From the NCBI GenBank assembly GCA_013365365.1, contig JABVXU010000318.1, forward strand, positions 1 to 64,000: a stretch of DNA of 64,000 bases, given 5' to 3'. The notes below the pieces were generated by a model, which worked only from the letters and a program-made list of their open reading frames with translations, made no database searches and was not told where the DNA came from. Position numbers and translations under genes: made by a program. Shown here one piece after another: positions 40,464 through 54,700 of this stretch. This DNA comes from Cruorifilaria tuberocauda. Taxonomy: Eukaryota > Nematoda > Chromadorea > Rhabditida > Onchocercidae. Numbering within the stretch: the stretch's first letter is position 1; each line of letters opens with the position of its first letter.

Positions 40464-41458
40464 TTAAGTTTAAACGGTTCAAACTCAACTATTCATTCCC
40501 TAGAATCTCGATAAGCGGCGGTATGATTTAAATATTTGACAAGTTTTTTTATTATCATTACTTTCATCTTTAGTTCCTATTTTTTTTGAATCATTCCATT
40601 ATGATTTTCCTTCTTTGTATCCTTAATTTACAAATTAATCCAATCAGTAATCAGTATTTTCTCATTTATTTATTTACTCATTAAACTGTAAAAAGAAATG
40701 AACGATCCAATCCTATCAACTCGTTAATATCGTCTACCTTGATTATAACCTATTTATTTTCATTGTTTCTCTTACTTTTTTTCTTCCTTTCTTTTTCGTC
40801 ACAAAATTAACATCCACTGTATCGGAAATAAAATATTCAAAATTCCAAAGAAAAAAAATCCAACGAACATTTTGATTCGATAATCGAATACGACGATGCC
40901 ATGAAATGATTAACAATATGAATCAGTATAATACATTGTTCGATCCAACGAGTATGCATCAATTTTTATCTCCAGAATAAAATTATCGGTATTTCCCTTT
41001 CTTTTGCATCAGTTTTGATTAAATCTTTCGTTTAAATATTCCATTAAAATCTAATCAGCAATTGTTTTTGTTCTGTAATTATAACTATAAAGAAGTAATC
41101 ACTTCATTCAATAAATAATCATAGAGAATATTCCTATCCTGTTCATTGGGGAAAAAATTATGATTTATTTCAATTTAAATAATAAACTGCCTTTCGCATA
41201 AATGTTATTTAGCTAATTAGCTAGCTGGCTCCTATCACAGAAATTTTCATATTCAGATATAATCTTTTCATTCAGATATATTATTCTTATTGACAATATT
41301 TTCATGTATCTCAAATTTAAGCTTTCAAAATTGATAATTATAAAATTAATATTCTTACTGCTATCATTTCCCAAAACCATCCATAACGCATATTTTTATA
41401 GATCCTCCATCAATACCTTTTAATGCTAAATAATCGTAACATAAAATCATTTGATTAC

Positions 41459-41540
41459 TAGCATTTTTCTTTGAAACAATTTTGAACTTTTCTTCATCTA
41501 TTCCAAAAAATGATATCTCAACTATTTCCTCCTCTTTTAC
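41459..41540 (-). CDS. Candidate upstream exon of the site-1 protease
   Basis: An open frame on the minus strand encodes a peptide with EEEIVEISFFGIDEEKFKIV and continues SKKNA. The internal donor A|GTAATC at 41459/41458 would join it, in correct phase (1+2), to the acceptor at 40399, giving [15 protein letters not shown]. The family has a beta-strand-like segment just before the YIV(A/T)(F/Y)(N/D)GY motif, so the position fits. The acceptor side is poor and no signal peptide is attached, so this remains a guess. Confidence 0.3.
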
Positions 41541-41689
41541 CTTTATTTACGCAGGAATTAGCCAGAAAGTATGTTCAACAGAACCTTTAAAGAATGCATC
41601 ACATTTGATTCTTTACCATAAAATACTGCACAGTTGTGGAATAAAATACACACACTTTATTGAGGTTGTAAAAAATAAATACATAATCG

Positions 41690-41755
41690 CATAAAAACAC
41701 ACATACATGCACACATACGCACATACACATATACACACACGCAACACATATAAAT
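41690..41755. repeat. CA/CATA microsatellite
   Basis: Interrupted CACA/CATACACA run, noncoding, in the spacer between two genes. Confidence 0.85.
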
Positions 41756-42887
41756 AAATTTATAATTTACATACAATCATAAATAAAATCCTGAGAAATC
41801 CGGGAGAGAAAACTTTAAAAATAATTCCAATCCATATGAACAGCAATCATCTCTGGTGCATTGCTAACTGTTTCTTTTTTTTTCTTTTGTAGAAAATAAA
41901 TCCAAAAATGTCCTACAGTTTTCAAAAAAATTAAGGGAATTTCAAAAAAGTTTAATTGAACACTCGATGCTATGCGACATGGCTTGCTGATTTCATCGTC
42001 CAAATGTCGTCAAAAATGAGAAAAAACCGTCGAAGTACCAATAGACAAGGAGACACCTAAGGTGTTCAGCTATAACTATAACAGCCTGATTAAACCAGTG
42101 ATTCGATGAAACAAATTTGACTAACAGCTAAAAAAAAAGAAACCTAATTCAGAAGGCAATAGCACTTACGGCAGAATGAAACAGGGAATATTCGAGTGAG
42201 ACTTGACGTCATGCAGTTCAACATCAATAGACTACATGATAAATCAAGCATTATTGCAATTTAAAGAAAAGCGATCAAAATAAAAAGATAAGTAAAAAAT
42301 AAAAGCGTATGAAATTCATGAAACGCTAAATATTAATAACAATGATAACCTAAACATATTAAATGCACGAAACATATCTTAGCAACAATCATAATTTAAA
42401 CTGAAAAGAAAAAGACCATCGGGCAAAGAATTCAGCTTCCGCTTTGGAACAACTTTAGCTCAGTGAATATCGCCCGTTTTTTTATTATAAATAATAGCCT
42501 TACATGAATGATAAACAACAAACTGCTTAAAATCGCAGTATCCAATGACAATGTCCAATGCTCCAACAAAAAGCAATAAAAAAACTGAAGGTAATGACAG
42601 TTAGTGACCAAAGATTTCGAAATAAAATTGTCCGAAAATTCCTAAGTTCTGCATGGCCTAAACTCCACTTCTTAATAAACTCTAAACCTGTTACAATAGT
42701 AAAGGAATATTTCAATCTTTCAAACAAAACAAAATTGTAAATTCTAAAAATATTTTAATGCGTCCTTTTCTTACTTCATTCCCTAACTCACCAAAATAAA
42801 TAACTTCATCATATATGTGAAAAAATCTGATAAAAAAGAATCTCATGAGACACTTGACAATCGTTCTCTGAACTATAAGAACATAAT

Positions 42888-45800
42888 TCATTTGCCGATA
42901 CACTGCTCGCTAAGAATTTGCGACATTGCCGCATGTATAATATCTGGACATGACACAAAACAACAACGACTCTCATCACCAACGACTTCCTTTACCTCTT
43001 CTCGTAATGATACCTTCGCACCAACGAATATTGTTAATACACCCTATAAATTTAAATAGAAAGATTTTATAATTTAAAAATAATTTAAAAATAGAAAAAT
43101 GTTCTCATGAAACTAGGATTTAAAGTAATTTGTCTAAATTTCGTCTATGCAGTTATATTTTTAAAACAGACATGAACCTGGTTAATACTCATACAAAAAA
43201 TTTTCCCAGCAGGTCTGAATCGTACAATACAACCATAATTGTGAATTTATCGCTTGAATATTCGTACGAAAATAAATATAGAGATTTTCCCCTACAGACT
43301 TATCCGCAACGGTAACTTGTGGTTTTAAAAATGAAATCAGCATTAAATTTAAAAATTCAGAAATTAGAGAAAATGCATATTTTTTAGAAAAGATGGGAGC
43401 GCTACACCCACACTTTGTTCTTTGGGAAATGAAATATAAAGTTGAGAAAATTTTACCTCTGGATTTTCCTTCACCGCTTGTCGAACCATGGGAACATCAG
43501 ATATAGTGTCGCCACAAATCAAAATTTTTCCTGGTGTCTTCAGTGAATCACCCAAACTTTTTACTAAACGATCTACTCCATTGGCCTTATTCCATATAAT
43601 TCCCGAACTGTGTGCAACTACTTCAACTTCTAGTTCTGTGGATGGATCAAATACCAAAATCTTAAAAAATTACATAATTGCACTTACTTGAAAAAAACTA
43701 CAGGCTGGATTTTAGAACTTATTTCATGCGATAATTAAGAGGGACAACGAAGGGAATGAATAAGAACGAATAAAATTAACACATAAAATAGTAAGCAACC
43801 TTATTTTTTCCAAAAATATTTTTAACCTGATTTGAATACTAAACTTGAAAAACCTACCTGACTATTAGGATCCACACGATGCACCCGTTCCTTTACAGCC
43901 ATCTGATATCTGCTCGATAATTCGGAAGTTACGTGATTGCAAACAGTTTGAACACCTAATGTTAAGCGATCTACTTTTCGCTGCACACCGCTTCCAACGA
44001 GCGCAAATGGAGCGTAATCCGAAGAAAGAAGAAGATCTTTCATCTAAAATTATTTGATAGGGTAAAACTGATTTGAAAAAATTGAATTACAAGAACAGTG
44101 AAAGTGTAAAAATAATAAATAGGAAAACATTTTCGATATAAAAAACGCAGTTTTCAAAATTTTAGAAAAGCTGAAAATGAAATATACACCATACTTCGTC
44201 GTCCAAACGCTGCAGTGCGCTGAAACCTTCATCCGTTATACCATCTTCATGAACAATGCGTTTTCCAGAAAGCCACCATTCACGACCCCATGAACCGCTG
44301 AACATTACAGGACCATCAATTGGCATAGCTGTCAAATCAAGTATACCTGGACCACGTAATGGACCTGCTGTTAACACCGCGCTTATGCGGGTAAAACAAG
44401 CTGCGAATCGAGTCATTCCAACTGCACTATACACAGGCTAAAAAAAGTGAATTTGATGAGAAAAAAAGATAATCAGGAGAGTAGAATTCAAATTCCATAT
44501 TAGCAAATTCTACAGAACTGAAAATTTCATTATTCAGACTCAAGTTTAGCAAAAATTATTTTAAGGTAAAATTAAGTTATTCCCGAGAAAATTACTTGAA
44601 GATTTGTAGCATACTGTGAACAGTAGTCTTTCATTGTACCATCCCAATCTGTCACAAATATTGGTTTCTTACCGGTAATCGCTTCAGAACTAATAAACAT
44701 GTGAAGGAATCTAAAACAATTCAAAATGTTTTCGATTTTTTTGCTGACAAATGAAAAGCCAAAATACGAAAAAGACAGAATGAGAAATTCAGAAACTTAC
44801 TTCACAGTATTTTCATATTCGTTCACAAATTTTTCTTTGCTCTCCGGATGGTAACTTGAGAGAATTGGAAGTAAACTGACCCGAGACATTACGGCTGACC
44901 ACGGTAAATTTGGTTCTTCTTTTCGAATATTTGCCAAAGCGTCGAGATATTTCAAATCTTTCTGTAAATAAGATACATATTTCAATTTATACAAATTAGA
45001 CAGATGTGAAGTCACTCTAATTACCGACTTTTGGACTACAAATTATTTTCATGCGAACCTTTTTCTAAGTATAATAAATGTGTGGGTGTACTCTAATAGC
45101 TGATGAATCCTTATTTTTCATCCGACTTGGCAATTTTCATAAAAAGATTGCTTTTAATATATATTGTTATTTCAACAGTTAATAAAAATATAGTCAAGAG
45201 TCATTGATGCAAAGAAGAGAGCAAAGTTGAAGAGTCTCATTTTGACTCTTCAAGTACATCATCGTATTCCAACTAACAATGATAATATGAACAGAACTTG
45301 ATAAAATAATGATAGGGATGATAGGTGACGAATGGTTAAACAAGATGATCGCCATCACCTTAATTTTTTTTCTAAATGTCAGAAACATTTTTTTCGAAAT
45401 GGTTATAATAAATGTTATAATTTAAGACAGAAATCTGATAATTGAAGTAGGAAAGATCAGTTACTATTACAGCAACTGAACACTTTGCAGCAATTATTAA
45501 CAAATAAACATCAGAACAAAACATACTTCAAGACCTCTCGTTTCATCTTTGATATTCACACTTAATTTTGTTGTAAGTGTACACATTTCACGTTGAAATG
45601 AGTGAGTTTGACCATCGGTTAATCTTTCATAAGTTCGTTTTAGTATTTCAATATCATCGTCTTTCAAATCTTTCTCATTTAACAATGCAAAAACTATCGC
45701 ACGTCGCGTTTCTTGCATCTGTAAGCATAGGTATGATAAATGATATTTACCAATGATACATAAAAAGATCTTAACGAATCACCTAAGCAAATCTGTCTTC

Positions 45801-46570
45801 AAAACTAGGTAATTTTCTCCAAACTATTCTGGAAGAATAATGCTATCAAACTGCTGGTAGACAGAAGATTGTAGAAGCATATGAAATATTGAAATATATG
45901 ACAAAACGCAAACCTTATACATAAGATTCTTGAATTCATCAAGAGTTTGAATAGTATCATTATCGACTAAAGTAGCTGGTAATGATGAGTTTTGCCCCGT
46001 GATTTCATCTGCGTCTGAAAATTATATTTACAGCAAAAAACAAAAATTAACTCCTACTAGGAATCGCCTGAATTAGTAAATAGTGGTCACAAGAACAAAA
46101 ATTGACTTTCAATCATTTGCCAAATATGATGCCGAAAAAAGATTTAACTCGTTTTCTATGACCTTCCCTTAAAACAGTTTTTCTTTTCCAATACTTATTC
46201 AACTAAAACAAGTATTGCACTTTCATATGTTATATCCTTCATATGACTTATTTTGATAGATTTCTATTCGAAGAAAAATACACGTTCTGAAAATATATCA
46301 GCAGGATTAAAAAAAGTAGACAGCTCAATATACAGTGGTTGTCAAAGAGAATAACTAGAGAGGATTATCTAGCAACCCATAAACTTTTAAAATTTTGAAA
46401 AACAGATAAAAAAACTTGAATTAGGGTTGTCTCGTAGAGAAAAATTGAAAAGAAGATCACACAACAAACAAACCTTTTCCCTTTCCTTCTGTTTGCTCAT
46501 CTTTTGCTGCTTCATGGTTTTGCAACTTGGCATTTCTTTGATTTTCTTGGTTTGCAGCCGTTTCCGTCAT
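42888..46570 (-). CDS. gob-1: Trehalose-6-phosphate phosphatase
   Basis: Cytosolic HAD-superfamily phosphatase that removes phosphate from trehalose-6-phosphate, the last step of trehalose synthesis and a detoxifying step in nematodes. Nine exons (46570-46474, 46014-45914, 45718-45527, 44961-44801, 44710-44596, 44437-44195, 44043-43858, 43660-43457, 43043-42888) join in phase to 484 residues. The N-terminal 180 residues are the helical cap seen in nematode enzymes. HAD motif I is FVTDWDGT with the nucleophile Asp205 and acid/base Asp207; the cap region has GSWGREWWLSGK; motif IV is ICGDTISDVPM with Asp416 and Asp420. The sequence reads very like the Brugia enzyme, with scattered substitutions. 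ATG at 46570 is the first in frame, and a strong TTTTTTGCAG acceptor lies 36 bases upstream of it. The protein ends EQCIGK at TGA 42888-42890. Confidence 0.96.
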
Positions 46571-46599
46571 TAAGTACCCCCACAAAAACGTCTTTCGAC

Positions 46600-46615
46600 G
46601 CTACCCTGCAAAAAA
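46600..46615 (-). promoter_or_regulatory. Candidate 5' acceptor (spliced leader or UTR intron) of gob-1
   Basis: The minus strand reads TTTGTTTTTTGCAG|GG ending at about 46606, an excellent nematode acceptor, and the ATG follows after about 36 bases. It could receive a spliced leader or join a noncoding first exon. Confidence 0.5.
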
Positions 46616-49072
46616 CAAAGTAATATCAACTTTGATTGGTTCAATTGTTAGATTGCAGTTATGTTCCGAAAATAGCAAATAATCCAAAATATATTTACAA
46701 ATATATCACGTAAAATATGTAAAATAAAAACCACTCCCGTCCCATGTGGTATGAATAATGTGATTTGAAAATTGCCTACAAATACTCACGTCTGTTTCAC
46801 GTCACGATTTCACAGCTTAAGACTTAAATCTGATGGAAAACTTTTCTGTAATTTTTATTTCAAAAAATGATTAATTTATATCGATTGGAATTAATAGAAC
46901 ATTCACAACAAGAGGTTATCGATGTGTTATGAAAAAGGTTCATATGAATGACATTAAGACAAGAATAAAAAAATGCAATTAAATTTCAATCATAAATAAG
47001 AAATATTATAATAGTCTCTAATGTTATAGCACTATTTATATCTGAGGTAATTAACCCCTTGATCCGCTGTAGCCGCTCCAATTTGTGATAACACTCTCAA
47101 TTAAGACATAATGCAAAGGATACAAAAGAATTAATTACAAAAAATATATCATAAAATTTGGGTTGCTTATAATATCCTCGAATGCATTTTGAATTGTTAT
47201 ATTCCTTTCACTGAATGAATTAAAAAAACTTTCACCTTATGATTTTGATGCATTCAAGATTCTCCTTACTAACAGCCTTAATAGCGCTTATGATTTATAA
47301 AATTTAATGTTTTTGTTTAATCTATCTCAATTATAAGCATCCCAACTTAATCATTTATGAATTTTTTAGGCTAGCTGTATACTTCGGAAGATAAATAAAC
47401 TACATACGACTAATGAAGTTTTAACATCCTGCACAAATTTAAATTATGCAAGCAAATTACTTCTAGCAAGAGTGAGATATACAGAGAAATGAGAAATCTG
47501 TAAAGCAAATTATTTTCGTAAAATTTGTAAAACATTAATTTCATATTTTATTATCCAGTATACATTTAATATAAAGTAAGTAATCGTATATACTTAAAAT
47601 AAAACACTTGATTAATCATGATAATAAATAAAATAATTGCGTTTCTACACGTTTAACGCAACATTATGAGTTGTGCATTAACTCATCTCGTGAAAAACCC
47701 ATAATCGATAAGCTCATAGGTCAAATGAAAAGCAAAATTCAAAAAACCATTCAAGCTAATCTACCTCTGCATCCGTAGTCCAGCTATATTGTGGTTCAAA
47801 TAGGAGTGCCGCTATGAAAAAACCAAATTTCAGAAGAATGATGTATTCGAATTTAAATTTTAAATAAATTATGTCTGGATTGAAATTAAAATTAAAGATC
47901 AATATATAACTGCTCAAATTAATTCAAGATATACTAAGTATTTGAAATATCAGAAATTAAAATACAATAATAATTAAGCTACAACTATTGTATGTTGGCA
48001 TAAGCAATAATAGATGTTAAGGTTTCGATTAGCAAATTATCAATCATTTTTTGCTCCAATAATTTATTCAACTATTTAATATATATCATAAACATGTGCA
48101 AACTATCTATGGAGGATTTGAGAAATACTAAGAAATTGTACTTCAAAACAATTATTGAATTAGGAAATATTTAAATCCATTCCTGTTTCATATTTTACAA
48201 TTTGATCGATAGGATGAAAAAATACAATAAAAGATGAACATGATAAATACATGATAATTATAAAAGATATGATAAATTATTATTGTTACTATGATTATTA
48301 TTATCATTTACTCATTGATTATCATATGATTATTATCATTTTACTGATCAAAGCTTTTCTTTAATACTATCATAAATTACTAATAAACATATTTTTAATT
48401 CTATTCTATTTTTCTCTTTAAAAAATATTTCATAACATATGAAAAAGGTACGCATTTTGTATAGTGAATAATAATTGACATTATTGTCAAAACTTAAGTT
48501 TGATAAATTAATATTTTTGAATTAGTTAGAAATTCCAAATTTCCAGTAATATCTCAGCTAATTATCAAACTCATATCAACTTATTTTTCACTTAGCTAAC
48601 TTTCGAAGTATTAGTGAGAGGAAAAAAAATTGAAAATGAAACGCTTCGTATAATGATTATTCATTAAATGTGAATCACAAATTTTCCTTCAATTAGTTTC
48701 CTGCAAAGTAATAATATTTCACTTCCCATAGGGTTTCACTCATGAAATATTTGATGCATTTTCATATATCATAAATTCAGTTCATTACTTACTTCAATTA
48801 ACTTCAGTATCATTTCAAATTTTTACGAATGAACGAAATATTATTACTTTATTTTAAAATGAAACGGAAAAATGAATTAATACTTTACATTAATATTGAA
48901 AATTAACATTATTAGCACTATTAATTTCAAAATCAAAGATTAAGTGTAATATTAATATTGATATTAATATAACTACAAAAGTCAATGTGAATTAATAGGA
49001 ATAGGAAAATCAATCCATAGGAAGAGGATCAATATTAATATCGATTCCTTAAATATCACAATGAATTACGAA

Positions 49073-49200
49073 AAATTATGATAAATATAACTATGATAAT
49101 TATGAATAAATTAATACAATAATAAATTATGATAAATATAATTATGATAATTATAGTAAATTAATGTAATAATAAATTCTGATAAAAATATGATAAATTA
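49073..49200. repeat. 51-bp imperfect tandem repeat, about 2.5 copies
   Basis: The word ATTATGATAAATATAA begins at 49075 and 49126, and a decayed version at 49176. Each is followed by TATGATAATTAT and AAATTAAT words. AT-only, noncoding. Confidence 0.75.
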
Positions 49201-51784
49201 TTAATTTGCGCATTATCAAAATTAAATCACACATAATTAATTCTATCAAATTATTTTCACAAATATCGAGATATAATCGGAAATTAAAAAATTGTTTAAT
49301 TTTATTTAAAAAAAGAGAATTTTTGATATTTTATGGATGATTACAGTATGAATAAATTTGATGAGTTACAAAAAATTATAAAAATGGACTTTAAAAAGTG
49401 ATTATCTTTTATTTTAATTAATTACATCAAAGATTATAAAGATTTTATAGAGATTATATTATTAATTAATTATATCATTAATTTAAAATATTTGCGTTTG
49501 CTAAAAACGCAATATTTCAATGAACTAAATTATCATTAAATTTTTTTTTAAATTAATATTTGTTTGATATTAATTTATTCAATTTAGATATTAGTTATAA
49601 AGTAAAAGTAAAGAAATAGGAAATTCATAAAAATTAAATTTTAAATTTAATGAAAATAGAACTTAAAAAAACGAAACAAAAGAAAAATATCAGCACGATG
49701 ATAAAAAAGATAAATTCAAAATGATTATGCCTTAATTTGAATAAATTGCTTCAACTTTGTTTGAATTTATTCAAAATTTTCAATTTTGTTTACGAAAACT
49801 TCAATGTCATTCGTAGAAATTAACTTTGTTTCTTTCTTTTTCGTTTACTTGAAATTATAGAAGAAAAAAGAAATTAAATTAGTAAATAATGCATGGAATA
49901 TGCATTATTTATGTATATTTATTATTTATGTATATATGAAATTTGGAAATTTTTTCACAAAAATATAATTTAATTTATTTAAAATTAAGGGTGAAAATCA
50001 GAATAACTGATGCCTATTCACGTCAGCAATGTTATGTATATTAGCAATAAAAAGCTAAGTTTCTTATTTAATCGAAAAGGAAATGATGATAATATTTACG
50101 TTAAAGTAGTTATTATTACTAATACTGTTTTACCATTATTATTGTTATCGTTAATTGTTTTATGAAATGATGATTATAACAATTATGATAACATCACTAG
50201 AATTATCATGGTGATGATATCTATAACAAAATACCGATTACTAATGATTATTAAAGGAAATGATAAAATATTAAGTTATACTTTAGTAAAATGCAATCAC
50301 TTATTAAATCACAAATAAAATTTTAAAACTTTGCAACAATTGTATTTCTTACGTAATAAAAAACATCAAAATAGAATGTAATCAACAGTTCAAATTTGAT
50401 TTGAATAGTATTAAAATATTGATAATGGGCACATTACAAATTATGTTTTTATTAAATTTTATATATCGTATAAAAAATTTAATAAAAACATAATTTTATA
50501 CCTTTACATGATTATTTTATATGCATTCATATAAGATCTTACCGCGATGTAAATTAAAAATTAACGATCCAATTTTTCCAATTCAACTTCATAAAATTTA
50601 ATTCCTTATCACCTATAATTCATATTCAATTCAAGCTTTATTAGAATTGAATTTTTAAAAATTTCAACCTTTTCCTCCTCCCTCTCACATTACTTTAATA
50701 AGTGCAGAAATGAAGAATGAAGAAAACTTAATGAAGTGATAAGTGAAGATTAATAAAAAAATTTCATTGATATCGAGACAAAACCATCCAAACTGCAAAA
50801 GAGGAATAATCGTTTCACTTATACCTATCCTACCTTAGTTAATGCAAAAAGTGATAGCTGTTATACAAATAATATAATATAAATAAACGTAAATATAAAT
50901 ATAAATATAAGTCAGTAAATATAAATAAATAATAAAAACTTGTATTCGTTTAGAAATCAAAAAACACGTACTTCGTTTCTCGACATTTAAAATTTCATAA
51001 TGGTTAAATAAAAAGTAATAATTGATAGTAATAAAAAAGTGATAATTGTCGGTATCAATCATAAATGTACCATTCATCTATTTGATAGTGCAAAATGGTA
51101 TATAAATAAAAACATGGATTATTTATTTATATTTTTGACAAAATACTTATTTCATTTTGAAAACAAAAGCGAAAAAAAAAACTGACACATTGCATAAATA
51201 CAGAAATTAGTTCTTTTCATAGAACTACTAAATTGTTTCAGTAGTAACTTCAGTAGACAGGTAGCTAATTGGTATATATATATTATTATATTGCAGCATT
51301 GATAAATAACTGGTAAAATATTATTATCTACTTTGATGCGTCACCTGATGTTACCACATATCTATCTATCTATGTATATATTTATATACACATATTACCA
51401 GTTAAACACTTTTATGGTAGTCACTATTCATAAATCCCATAGCATAAGCAAACTAATATGATAGCAACACCTAATTGAATATTTCATATGCTAAATGATA
51501 ATAGGCATTTTAGAAATGAAAATCATTTTCGAAATGATCACAGTAAAGCTGAATGAATAATAAAAACTGCAAAATGGAGTATGAAATTTGTACGGTTAAT
51601 TAATAAGCAAATAATGAAAGAATGAAATGAAATACTGATAAATTCATTTTTGACGTCAATGAAGACAATGCTGAGATACTTTTTTCCAGAACTGATAAGT
51701 AAAAATTAGTAAAAGCAATACTTGTAAAATACAATAAAATGCAATGATTTACTTTAAAAAGATGTAAAGTTTTTGAATGAGAAA

Positions 51785-54700
51785 TTATAAGTAAACACTG
51801 GAAGTACTTTCATTGTTTTCTAAAAATTCCGAATCATATGAGACAACATCACAATCTGGTGGCATCACAATACCCAATATTCGACCCTGGTCATTAACAT
51901 CGAAATCCTAAAAAAAAAAACACTATCTAATAATTTGACAGGTCTTTTAAAAAAATTCGACCGATTTTATGATCGTCGATTTTCATTGACTTTAGAGTTG
52001 TATTACGTTTTTTAACAATCGTAAGAGATTCAACTGCTGACCTTGACCAAAAGTTAAATTTTTAGTTTGAAAATTTACGTCATATTAAAATAATAAAATT
52101 TTTACATACACAAGAAATGTCAAAAAATCTTTCGACCTTAATCTTTAAAATTCAGTCATTTTAAATCTTCACTTTTCTATGTATCATTTTTGTAAAATGT
52201 AAACCTCTTTCATGACATATCTATAGGATATTCTCATCCTCATTATAAGGACTATCTTATAGAATTTCTTCAAATCTTCATAACCCATTTCCATGTTCTC
52301 ACAGATTCCTTTCACTTCAATGCTTATTCAAACAGCTTATCTTTGTTTCAAACAACTAATCTCAATGTTCTTATCATATCACTAATTTCTACATCCACTT
52401 TACATTGTTTACCCCTCACATTCCTTCATCCAACAATCTTTATTTTCAATTTTATCAAATCTAACCTTCCCATTTTTGTAAATCTCATCCTTACAAAAAT
52501 TAAAGCGCCCTTTTTTTGTGGACCAAAAAATCCCCCAATACTTCAGATGGCTTTCTCAACTAGCTTCATACGAATCGAACTTTGCAAGTTACTGCAACCG
52601 TATTTTATAAATAATATTCTAATAAAATTATATTCTCCAAAGTAATCCAGCTTCCTTAATTTTGCACAGTATCAAAATTTCTTTTATAACAATGAATGAC
52701 ATGGAAGAATTTCCGCATATAATTCCCATATGCTTAATATTTCTCATTTCTTTTACGTATAGGAATTTTTAAGAATTTGAAATAAACAAAATGTTGAATA
52801 ATTTTGTTTTTTATTCAATAAACATTTAAAAATTCAAAAAGAAGTAACAAACATTTTACCTTGCTATTAGAAAAATAATTTACTAAAGAGAAAATTGGAA
52901 GAAAAGTAGAGGAAATTTAGAAATTATTGTAGATTATTTTATAAATACAATAAAATAACAGTATTTCTTTTAGTGTAAAAAAAATGAAAAAAAAAATTAA
53001 TTACCTGTAAGTATAATGTTTTCTTCGTTTCTGTTTCCCATATTACAATTTTTTCACCTACTTTGTTAGCAGCAAATTTCTTTGGAATAACACGAATTTC
53101 GAAATCTTTGATCAAATCATTGTACTCGTTCATTAATACGTTGTAAAATGACAACGGCCGACTACATTTTCGTTTCCAAATTATCTATATGAAAAGATAA
53201 ACATCAGGGAAAATAAAAAATGAAATGTAATTCATAATCCTTATCATATGATACAAAGTAATATGCTCCTTTTTTTCTCCAACAAATTTATTTTACCTGA
53301 AGTGATTTTGATATTCTGCTTGAAAAACTGGTAATAAAATTTAAAATACCAGTATCCAGCTTATCTTCTTCACAATTTATCAATGATAACTTCCGTAAAC
53401 GCGGAGCCATCTAAAAAAATAAATTGCTATAAATTGTTAAGATATTTTATCATTTGTACTTTTCTAAAGACATATGTAAATTAAAAAGAATAATTAGTTA
53501 AATCTAATCAATTAGTAATTCAAATTAATTGTAGATGGTTTATTAAATGTTACTTTCAATTAAATCAATAAACTATTATATATGCCACTGATAATGTTAA
53601 TGTTTAAATATCATGAAATATTTTTTAGAGAAATCAGGTCTAACACATATGGCAATAGTGAATCTATTGTTTTATGTGTTAGAGCTGGTTTTATTGTTTT
53701 ATGTTAGGGCTGATTTCTCTGTGATAGATAAAAGACTGTGAATAGACAGATATTCTCTCATTATCGATGATATGTTCTCTGGATCAAAAGAATTTGATTC
53801 CAGAATTGCAATTCAGAATAACTATCAATATTATTAAATCCTCCAATATCATTAATCTAATAATTACACTTTTTCGAAAAATCGGAAGATATTTTCATTC
53901 AAATAACAGATCAATTCGCTTAATTAGAAAATTTTATTCTTAAATCACTATGATAACAAAATCAACAAATCAATTCGCTAATCATTAATCTTTGTATTGT
54001 TCAAATCTTAACAATATAAAGAAATCGATCACAATAAACTAATCAAATCTCCTGTGATCTAAGGTATTGCTATTAATTAAATATCAAACTTGAAATAATT
54101 TGCTGCATTTCTCTTCTCTTTCCTCTTCCTCTCTCTCTCTCTCTCTCTTTTTAAATTGTAATTGCAAAGCTTTTAAACCTTAAAATTAAATTTTACAAAA
54201 TAATTTTTTTTTTAATAAGCAAAAGAAAAATGATTACCAAGGAGAGATGCAAGAGAATTGGAGGTGTAATAGCTGATACTTGAATAAATTTAACATCTGT
54301 TAAACGTGGTAAAGGATATGTTAGTAATAAGCTTCGCAAAAGTGCTTCATCAGTAAGAAATGATGCTTCAAATCGTCCCAAAACATTACTAAATGATGAA
54401 GGAGGTAATTTCATCGAATTCTGCATTTCTTCTCTCCGTCTAAAACACGTACAATTATTATTAAATATAGCTAAAATTCCAATTAATAATTTACAATTTC
54501 AAATAAAAAAAATTTTTTTTCATTAATATTAAAACATTCGATAAATAAAGGATAAAATAATTGAAAAACTTTTGCTTATGCAAATTTACCTTCCTTTTTA
54601 TCATATTCATTGTCAATCATCGTATTGTTTATTATCTTTATACGACTAACTTATGAGCTATTAATTAATTAATTGCCAACATAACAATGTACTAACAAAT

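Larger units (their letters stand above)
40464..42887. other. Spacer between gob-1 and site-1 protease
   Basis: AT-rich, with a CA-rich microsatellite at 41690-41755. The missing N-terminal exon or exons of the site-1 protease should lie here, with one candidate at 41459-41540. A minus-strand frame at 41815-42003 and a plus-strand frame at 41482-41694 carry no recognisable motif. Confidence 0.5.
46571..51784. other. 5.2-kb AT-rich gene-free spacer
   Basis: No exon is apparent on either strand. Long stretches contain ATTATGATAA/TTATCAT words (48230-48350 and 49070-49200) and many short inverted AT runs. The 51-bp repeat at 49073 is the only ordered structure. It contains the upstream region of gob-1 and the 3'UTR of the F-box gene. 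Confidence 0.5.

Noticed and set aside
48230..48350. AT-rich inverted words resembling a palindrome or origin
   Set aside because: Simple ATTAT/ATAAT composition makes such pairings common throughout the spacer; nothing specific.
52343..52645. 100-codon plus-strand open frame in the last F-box intron
   Set aside because: Its openness follows from the absence of G on this strand; no start context, splice sites or motif.
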